Source: Caulobacter sp. CCH9-E1
Lineage (GTDB): Bacteria > Pseudomonadota > Alphaproteobacteria > Caulobacterales > Caulobacteraceae
NCBI RefSeq assembly: GCF_001556515.1
Contig: NZ_LSJA01000368.1
Coordinates: 1-54,976, forward strand
Length of the DNA: 54,976 nucleotides
Direction: 5' to 3'
Shown here: one piece after another, positions 49,585-54,976 of the stretch
Layout: each line of letters begins with the position of its first letter
How positions within the stretch are numbered: position 1 is the stretch's first letter
Program-made: the position numbers and the translations under genes
Notes under the pieces: generated by a model
Databases searched by the model: none
The model's input: the letters and a program-made list of their open reading frames with translations, nothing else
Told to the model about the DNA's origin: nothing

Positions 49585-49599
49585 TCCAAAGGAGCCATC

Positions 49600-49887
49600 A
49601 TGGCTAAACCGCTATGCGGTCGCCTTCGTGCGCCCGATCAACGCCCCGTCGAACCAACGGCATGGCGCCAACGACAACTTTCCCCAACCACCGCGATCCG
49701 TATCGACGAGACTTCGTCTCGCCGAAGGATTGCAAGAACACACCCCACGCACGCGTGCCTACCGGTCCACAAGGCTTTCCACAGCCTGCCAATGGCGTGC
49801 GGACCATGGGCGGCTCGGAAAAGGCCAGCCAATTCTGAGCGCTATGCAAACGCTGTCGGCGTGCTCAAGGGCGGAGGCGTCCTATGA
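49600..49887 (+). CDS. Small ORF of uncertain frame before the relaxosome gene
   Basis: AAAGGAG sits just before the ATG at 49600, and the TGA (49885-49887) overlaps the next gene's ATG as ATGA, so initiation and coupling look real. The 95-residue product is Arg/Pro/Ala-rich and not recognised; its end NAVGVLKGGGVL carries the next gene's ribosome site. The other two frames over 49614-49838 and 49628-49881 are also open and at least as protein-like (one contains RHGANDNFPQPPRSV after a one-base shift near 49612). Either the true gene is frameshifted or coding bias misleads. Treat the product as uncertain. Confidence 0.4.
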   Translation: MAKPLCGRLRAPDQRPVEPTAWRQRQLSPTTAIRIDETSSRRRIARTHPTHACLPVHKAFHSLPMACGPWAARKRPANSERYANAVGVLKGGGVL

Positions 49888-50267
49888 ACAAGGTGACGGT
49901 TTCCCTCCGCATCCCCGCCGCCCTGAACGCAGTTCTGGCGGACTACGCCAAGGGGCCAGGCTACTGCAGCCGCTACCAGGCTGCGATCCGCGCACTTGAA
50001 ACAGGTCTCGGAGTTCTAGTCGGCTCCGCCCATCTTGGCGCGGCCGACGACGAGGTGGCCGACGGCCTAGGCGAACTGCTCGCCCGGGCAGCGCGCCTAG
50101 AGGCCATGATCGACCGGACGCTCTTCACCGCCAGTGCGGCCTACGCCTATGCGCGGCGCGGCGTCGTCCGGTCCGAGACCGACAGCAAAATGGATCAACT
50201 CATCGCGGAGGCGGCGCAGGATGCCTACCGCCGCCAACGCGACCTCGCGCGAGGCGCTCAACAATGA
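49884..50267 (+). CDS. RHH-like relaxosome accessory protein
   Basis: A 127-residue protein whose first 45 residues (MNKVTVSLRIPAALNAVLAD then SRYQAAIRALETGL) resemble a ribbon-helix-helix DNA-binding domain; the rest is helical (GELLARAARLEAMIDRTL and a C-terminal basic helix). In MobF systems a small RHH protein binds oriT and guides the relaxase. It starts in an ATGA overlap with the upstream ORF and ends in an ATGA overlap with the coupling-protein gene, so it belongs to one translational chain. Confidence 0.7.
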   Translation: MNKVTVSLRIPAALNAVLADYAKGPGYCSRYQAAIRALETGLGVLVGSAHLGAADDEVADGLGELLARAARLEAMIDRTLFTASAAYAYARRGVVRSETDSKMDQLIAEAAQDAYRRQRDLARGAQQ

Positions 50268-52078
50268 CCAGCTATCATCAGAACCTGTCCCGCGGCCAAG
50301 CGCTGTTCGCGGGATCCATCGGCGACATCCTTCGCCGAGCTCGCGGCTACTTCAACACCTGCGTCGTCTCAGCGGCCGCGGGCGCGGGTTTCGGCGTTCG
50401 CTATTTCGCGGGAGACACCTGGCGTTTCGCCCTGGACTACCTGCTGGCCAAGGCCGTGCTGCAGCTTCCGTTCAACGATAACGCCACGATCGATCGCTAT
50501 ACCACGGCGGGACCGCAGACGGTCAGCGCTTACGCTGTGACGGCATCGCTCAGCTACCGGCATCTTGCTGACCAAGCGCTGCAGCAGATGCAGTTAGGTG
50601 CCGTCGCCGGACTTTTAGTCGGTATCGGGCTCTGCATTCTCTGGGCTCATCTCGCGGCGGGTTGGGGTCGGAGCGCCACGCAGGACAGCGCCCGCCGCGG
50701 CGCCAGCATCGTCTCCGAGAAGACACTGGCTCGGAAAACGCGAAGACGCTCCGGGCAGGATCCCGTCTATCTCGCCAGCGTCCCTATTCCCCAAGACCTC
50801 GAGACGCGCCACGTCGCGCTGATCGGCTCGACGGGATCCGGAAAGACGACCGCGCTGCGCCAGATGCTCGACGCCGTCGAGGCTCGCGGCGACACGGCGA
50901 TCGTCTACGACACCAGCGGCGAGTTCATCGCCCACTACTATCGACCGGAACGCGGCGACATCATCCTCAACCCGTTCGACGCCCGCGGCGCCTTTTGGTC
51001 TCCGTTCGACGAAATCGAGCACCCGGCCGACGCCGACCACATCGCCCGCCAGCTGATCGCTTCGACGGGAACCTCAGACCAGGACGTTTGGCTCGAGGCT
51101 GCCCGCATCCTCGTCGCGGACGTCCTCCGAAAGCTGCACGCCGAAGGCCGCACCGATCTTCCGACCCTGATCGACACCTTGAGCCGCGTTTCTCGCGAAG
51201 ATCTTCGCGAGTGGCTGGCGGACACCTCCTCGGCTCGCATGTTCGAACAAGGCGCCGAGCGCGCCACCAGCAGCGTTCTGTTCATGCTGTCGCGTTGTGT
51301 TCAGCTCCTGCAGTACCTCAGAGCCTCGCCCAACGAGGCGAAGGTCTTCAGCTTCCGAGAGTACTTCTCCGCGCTGGACGAAAAGCGTGGCTTCCGGCCG
51401 TGGATCTTCGTTCCCCGGCAGGAACAGTACTTCGCCGCGACACGTCCCCTACTAGCCTGCTTCCTGGAATGCGCCGCCACCGCGATCCTGGGCCTTAGCC
51501 CCGACCCGTCCCGCCGCGTCTGGTTGATGCTGGACGAATTGGCGGACCTGCCCAAGGTCGAGAACCTCTCCCGCCTCTTGCCGCAAGGTCGCAAGTTCGG
51601 GGCGTCGGTTGTTCTGACTTTCCAAGCGATCGGGCAGATGCGCGACCGGTACGGACCGGATGGCGCCGAAGCCCTGCTCGCCAACGCCAACACCAAGCTC
51701 TTCCTGCAGCTTGCTGACTCGGCCACCCGCCAATGGGCCAGCCAGGCGACCGGGACGGTAGAGACGGAGGTGCGCGGCGCATCGGAGAACCTCGACCACC
51801 AGGTCGGCAAAGGTAGAACCTCGCTGGGCAGCAGTCGCCAGATCCTGCCTCTGTTGCTGGAAAGCGAGTTCCGGCTTCCGCCGCACCACGGCTTCCTGCA
51901 ACTGCCCGACGGCTATCCGGTGGCGAGCGTCATCCTGCGCAACAACCACATCGTCCGCCGAGGACCGCCGCGCCGTCAGGGCTTCGTCGCCATAGACGTC
52001 AAACAGACGCTCTGGGGCCGCCCCAAGCCTCCGCCCCCGCCGGCTGAAACGCCGCTGAACGACGGCGGGCCGGTCTAA
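50264..52078 (+). CDS. traD: TraD/TrwB-type coupling protein (T4CP)
   Basis: A 604-residue DNA-pumping ATPase that would bring the relaxase-DNA complex to a conjugative pore. Hydrophobic stretches near residues 32-52 and 111-133 anchor it in the inner membrane. The Walker A GSTGSGKTT is at 188-196 and Walker B LMLDELADLP has Asp424-Glu425; a TrwB-style RRVWLMLDELADLPKVENL context and Gln/Arg finger region follow. It overlaps the genes on both sides by a few bases. No pore proteins are encoded nearby, so it must interface with a helper system. Confidence 0.92.
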   Translation: MTSYHQNLSRGQALFAGSIGDILRRARGYFNTCVVSAAAGAGFGVRYFAGDTWRFALDYLLAKAVLQLPFNDNATIDRYTTAGPQTVSAYAVTASLSYRHLADQALQQMQLGAVAGLLVGIGLCILWAHLAAGWGRSATQDSARRGASIVSEKTLARKTRRRSGQDPVYLASVPIPQDLETRHVALIGSTGSGKTTALRQMLDAVEARGDTAIVYDTSGEFIAHYYRPERGDIILNPFDARGAFWSPFDEIEHPADADHIARQLIASTGTSDQDVWLEAARILVADVLRKLHAEGRTDLPTLIDTLSRVSREDLREWLADTSSARMFEQGAERATSSVLFMLSRCVQLLQYLRASPNEAKVFSFREYFSALDEKRGFRPWIFVPRQEQYFAATRPLLACFLECAATAILGLSPDPSRRVWLMLDELADLPKVENLSRLLPQGRKFGASVVLTFQAIGQMRDRYGPDGAEALLANANTKLFLQLADSATRQWASQATGTVETEVRGASENLDHQVGKGRTSLGSSRQILPLLLESEFRLPPHHGFLQLPDGYPVASVILRNNHIVRRGPPRRQGFVAIDVKQTLWGRPKPPPPPAETPLNDGGPV

Positions 52079-54825
52079 TGGTCGCTTCCCTCTCCAGCCT
52101 TTCGAGCTCGGCCCAAGCCGCCAGCTATTACGAGGCCGACGACTACTATGCCGAGGACGGCGCCGCCCCGAGCCTTTGGCAAGGATCCGGCGCCGAGTTC
52201 CTGGGGCTGGAGGGGGAGGTCGATCCCGAGCAATTCCGTCAATTGCTCGAAGGTCACCTTCCAACGGGGCAGACGCTGGGCGCGCATCGTGAGGGCGGCC
52301 GGCAGCATCGCCCCGGCTGGGACCTGACCTTCAGCGCGCCCAAGTCGGTTTCCATCATGGCGCTCGTCGCCGGCGATCGCCGGCTGGACGCGGCTCACGC
52401 CCAAGCCGTGGCGGCGGCGCTGTCTTTCGCCGAGCGTCATGCGGGCGGCACGCGCATTCGGGAAGGCGAGCATGTCGCGCACGTCCGCACCGGCAACGTC
52501 GCCGCGGCGACCTTCCGCCATGACACCAGTCGCGCCCAAGACCCGCAGCTCCACAGCCACGCCGTCATTCTGAATATGACGCGCGACGAAAACGGGGGCT
52601 GGCGCAGCCTGGACTCGCGGCCCCTCTATCAGCTGCAGAAGGCGATCGGCGAAGTCTACCGCCAGGAGTTGGCGGTCGGCGTTCGTCGCCTGGGCTATGA
52701 GATCGACATCGGCAAGGAGTCGATGTTCGAGATTCGCGGGCTTTCCGCGCAGTTGCTCACCGCCTTCAGCGAACGCGCCCAGCAGGTGGAGGCGCACTTG
52801 GCCGCGCGAGGCCAGACACGCGCCACCGCCAGCGCCGAGGAAAAGCAGCTCGCCACATTATATACGCGCGCGGCGAAGGGCCAGGCCGATCGTGCGGAGC
52901 TCGGCAAGGCCTGGCGCGCCGAGGCCGAGGTTCTCGGCTTTGACGCGGGCACAAGGCGCATAATGGTTGCTAAGGCGACGGAACGCTCGAAGCGCCTGTC
53001 ACTTGCGGCTCAAGGCCAGGCGGAGCTGATCGCCCAAGAAGCGGTGCGCTTCGCCGCCGATAAGTTGGGCGAGCGTCAGGCGGTCTTTTCCCGAGCCGAC
53101 CTCGAGCGCGAGGCGGGGCGCAAGGCGATCGGCAAGGTTGCGAGGGATCAGCTCACGCGCGCCGTGGAGAAGCGTCTGGCGTTACGGCAGCTGGAGGCCC
53201 GAGCCTTGCGCAACACGATCGGCGTGGACTTGGAGGGCTTCGCGACAGACCGTGCGATCGCCCATGAGCGGCGGATGATCGAGATCGAGCGCCTCGGCAG
53301 AGACAAGCTCGCTCCAATCGCGTCTATTGTTTTGGCCGGCCGCATCGTGGCTGAGGCGAGCCTCCAAGCCGCAGAGCGTGGTCTGACCTGGTCGGACGAC
53401 CAGCGGCTTGCGACGCGAAAAGCTCTGACAAGCCGCAACGCCGTGGTCGGCGTTCAGGGTTACGCTGGCTCGGCCAAGACGACCACCGTCCTGGCGACGG
53501 TCGCCAAGGCCGCACAGGCGCAGGGGTACGAGATCAAGGCGCTGGCGCCGTCCGCCTCCGCCGCTCTCACCTTGGGCGAAGCGCTCGGGATGGAGGGGCG
53601 CACCATCGCTCGTCATCTGCTCGAGCGCTCGACGGTGCGCCCAGGATCGCGCCAGCTTTGGATCGTCGACGAGGCTTCCCTAGTATCGGCCAAGGACATG
53701 GCCCGCCTTCTCGAAGACGCGCAGCGGGCCGGCGCGCGAACCCTGCTCGTCGGTGACACGCGCCAGCTCGGCTCGGTCGGGGCCGGCGCGGCCTTCCGCC
53801 AGCTGCAGGAGGCCGGTCTCGAGGCGGCCCACCTGACCAAGATCGTCCGACAGTCGAACGCTCTGACTCTGGAGGCGGTTGAAGCCTCCATCGTCGGCGA
53901 CGCGCGCAAGGCGCTCGACGCGCTGGACCGCGGCGGCGGCCGGATCGTCGAGGTCGCTCAGGCCCAGGATCGCTATGCCTTGATCGCGGCCCACTATGCC
54001 GGCCTCGACGCGGCCGTACGCCAGCACACCCTCGTCATCGATCCATCGCGAGAGGGGCGCGACCTCCTGACGGCTCGTATTCGCGCGGACCTGATCAAGA
54101 GCGGACAGCTTGGCGATGCGGCGGTGACCATGAAGGCTCTGGTCGCCAAGGATCTCACGCGCGCGGAGTCCAAGAACGCCGGCAGCTATGCGGCGGGCGA
54201 TGTCGTCATCTTCGCCAAGTCACTCGCCAGCCGGTCGATCATCAAGGGCGCCGCCTACGCGGTGCAGGACATCGACGCCGAGCGACGGGTCGTCACGCTC
54301 GTTGATAGCAACGGCGGCAGGCTTGACTGGGCGCCGCATCGCTGGGGTCGCGCCGACACCTTCGAGGTCGCCGACCGGGAAATCCGCGCTGGCGACCGGA
54401 TCGAGTTCACCCGGAACGATCGGCGATCCCGACGAGTGAATGGTCTTCAAGCCGAGGTCCTCTCGGTCGACGCTGGCAGCCATGAAGTTGTTGTGCGGGA
54501 CGAACGGGGGCGCACCCGCCCCCTTTCCCTGGACGCCGTCCAAGACCGCCACATCCGTCATGCCTATGTGCAAACGGCCTTTGCCGCTCAAGGCCGCACC
54601 ACCGAGCAGGTCCTGTTCCACGCCGAAAGCAACCGAAGCAATCTTGTCGACCAGGCCACGCTCTATGTCGCGATCTCTCGCGCCCGACGCGGCGCGACCA
54701 TCGTCACCGATAATCGCGAGAAGCTGGTGCGCGGCGTCGAGGCGCGCTCTGGCCTGCGCCTCACGGCGCTGGCCAATCCAGGCAAGGCCGCGCGAGCGTC
54801 TTTGAGCCATGGCGCCGAACTCTAG
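52078..54825 (+). CDS. MobF conjugative relaxase-helicase (TrwC/TraA type)
   Basis: A 915-residue two-domain transfer enzyme. The N-terminal relaxase has paired tyrosines (Tyr17-Tyr18, Tyr23-Tyr24), the TFSAPKSVSIMAL segment and the HUH metal site HSH at 159-161 (DPQLHSHAVILN). The C-terminal RecD-like helicase has Walker A GYAGSAKTT (461-469), Walker B WIVDEAS (Asp531-Glu532) and the final TTEQVLFHAE and YVAISRARRGATIVT motifs. It nicks oriT, stays bound through Tyr and unwinds the plasmid strand. It starts in a one-base overlap with the T4CP stop. Complete, so mobilisation should be possible. Confidence 0.93.
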   Translation: MVASLSSLSSSAQAASYYEADDYYAEDGAAPSLWQGSGAEFLGLEGEVDPEQFRQLLEGHLPTGQTLGAHREGGRQHRPGWDLTFSAPKSVSIMALVAGDRRLDAAHAQAVAAALSFAERHAGGTRIREGEHVAHVRTGNVAAATFRHDTSRAQDPQLHSHAVILNMTRDENGGWRSLDSRPLYQLQKAIGEVYRQELAVGVRRLGYEIDIGKESMFEIRGLSAQLLTAFSERAQQVEAHLAARGQTRATASAEEKQLATLYTRAAKGQADRAELGKAWRAEAEVLGFDAGTRRIMVAKATERSKRLSLAAQGQAELIAQEAVRFAADKLGERQAVFSRADLEREAGRKAIGKVARDQLTRAVEKRLALRQLEARALRNTIGVDLEGFATDRAIAHERRMIEIERLGRDKLAPIASIVLAGRIVAEASLQAAERGLTWSDDQRLATRKALTSRNAVVGVQGYAGSAKTTTVLATVAKAAQAQGYEIKALAPSASAALTLGEALGMEGRTIARHLLERSTVRPGSRQLWIVDEASLVSAKDMARLLEDAQRAGARTLLVGDTRQLGSVGAGAAFRQLQEAGLEAAHLTKIVRQSNALTLEAVEASIVGDARKALDALDRGGGRIVEVAQAQDRYALIAAHYAGLDAAVRQHTLVIDPSREGRDLLTARIRADLIKSGQLGDAAVTMKALVAKDLTRAESKNAGSYAAGDVVIFAKSLASRSIIKGAAYAVQDIDAERRVVTLVDSNGGRLDWAPHRWGRADTFEVADREIRAGDRIEFTRNDRRSRRVNGLQAEVLSVDAGSHEVVVRDERGRTRPLSLDAVQDRHIRHAYVQTAFAAQGRTTEQVLFHAESNRSNLVDQATLYVAISRARRGATIVTDNREKLVRGVEARSGLRLTALANPGKAARASLSHGAEL

Positions 54826-54895
54826 ATCGGCTCGAGACCCCTCCAGCGCGCGTGATTTTCCATTGCCCGCCAGTGCCCGGTCTGATAGCCAACGC

Positions 54896-54907
54896 CCCTC
54901 TTCGCCA
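54896..54907. repeat. Putative attR, near-copy of tRNA-Ser 3' end
   Basis: CCCTCTTCGCCA differs by one base from the last 12 bases of tRNA-Ser (45109-45120) and lies 70 bases past the relaxase stop and 21 bases before tRNA-Cys. The flanks do not extend the match, so chance is possible. Confidence 0.35.
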
Positions 54908-54928
54908 ACGCTCTGCGTTGACCCGGAT

Positions 54929-54976
54929 GGCCCGGTGGCGGAGTGGTGACGCAGCGGACTGCAAATCCGTGCACGC
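54929..54976 (+). tRNA. tRNA-Cys(GCA), 5' part
   Basis: The window ends inside this tRNA. The acceptor GGCCCGG starts at 54929; GCGGAGTGGTGACGC forms the D-arm region; the anticodon arm CGGACTGCAAATCCG has loop ACTGCAAAT-type and anticodon GCA. The T-arm and 3' end lie beyond the window. Confidence 0.88.

Larger units (their letters stand above)
45121..54907 (+). mobile_element. Integrative mobilizable element (IME) after tRNA-Ser
   Basis: About 9.8 kb holding a tyrosine integrase next to tRNA-Ser, a hipBA module, an unknown 274-residue gene, an AlpA-like regulator, a possible oriT zone, a small RHH-like protein, a TrwB/TraD coupling protein and a MobF relaxase. All genes are on the plus strand. 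There are no pilus or VirB-type genes, so it would need a helper transfer system. It ends between the relaxase and tRNA-Cys; the right edge at 54907 rests on an 11/12 repeat and is tentative. Confidence 0.75.

Noticed and set aside
54863..54888. Possible tRNA-Cys promoter (TTGCCC and TGATAG)
   Set aside because: The spacer is only 14 bases, so the hexamers do not form a credible promoter.

Overview
The window reads as chromosomal DNA of a high-GC alphaproteobacterium, almost certainly a Caulobacter species. The main evidence is a CckA orthologue whose phospho-accepting histidine falls at residue 322 when read from the best start, the position known for Caulobacter CckA. It lies in the order fliQ-fliR-flhB-cckA, with a DivJ-type polar kinase and a second kinase beside it. 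CtrA boxes (TTAA-N7-TTAA), Tat-exported enzymes and TonB-dependent receptors fit the same assignment.

Layout. 1-5.9 kb: the 3' part of tRNA-Gly, a DUF885 metallopeptidase-like protein, an unknown gene, a DnaA-domain-IV-like protein coupled to a DUF6456 protein, then an ArsR regulator/SDR pair and a DUF2383 protein. 6-10.2 kb: trhO-sufE, then two head-to-head histidine kinases (soluble kinase and divJ). 10.2-22.1 kb: small unknowns, a TonB receptor, prfC, a membrane LytTR regulator facing a Tat-exported hydrolase across three spaced direct repeats, a Tat-exported aminotransferase, mgsA and a degenerate RNase H-like protein. 22.1-28.8 kb: a CtrA-box-rich intergenic region, a TPR-like gene, a TonB-C-like gene, fliQ-fliR-flhB, cckA and a frameshifted small gene. 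28.9-35.1 kb: propionate/methylmalonyl-CoA genes (meaB, mutB, mutA) with small genes between. 35.2-45 kb: nitronate monooxygenase, a DUF2793 phage-type protein, a REP-like repeat, phoD with a TonB receptor, rluD, a secreted protein, a metal-site-less MBL-fold protein, a PaaI thioesterase and tRNA-Ser(CGA).

45.1-54.9 kb appears to be an integrative mobilizable element placed directly after tRNA-Ser: a tyrosine integrase, a canonical hipBA module, an unknown 274-residue protein, an AlpA-like regulator, a possible oriT zone, a small relaxosome-type protein, a TraD/TrwB coupling protein and a MobF relaxase-helicase. No mating-pore genes are present, so transfer would depend on a helper. The window ends inside tRNA-Cys. 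A 12-base near-copy of the tRNA-Ser 3' end lies just after the relaxase and may mark the right end of the element.

The most distinctive regulatory structures are three HipB-type operators at an exact 27-bp period before hipBA, three LytTR-type direct repeats at 20-21 bp between the LytTR gene and the hydrolase, and CtrA boxes before the TPR-like gene and fliQ. All calls come from reading the sequence; no database search was run.
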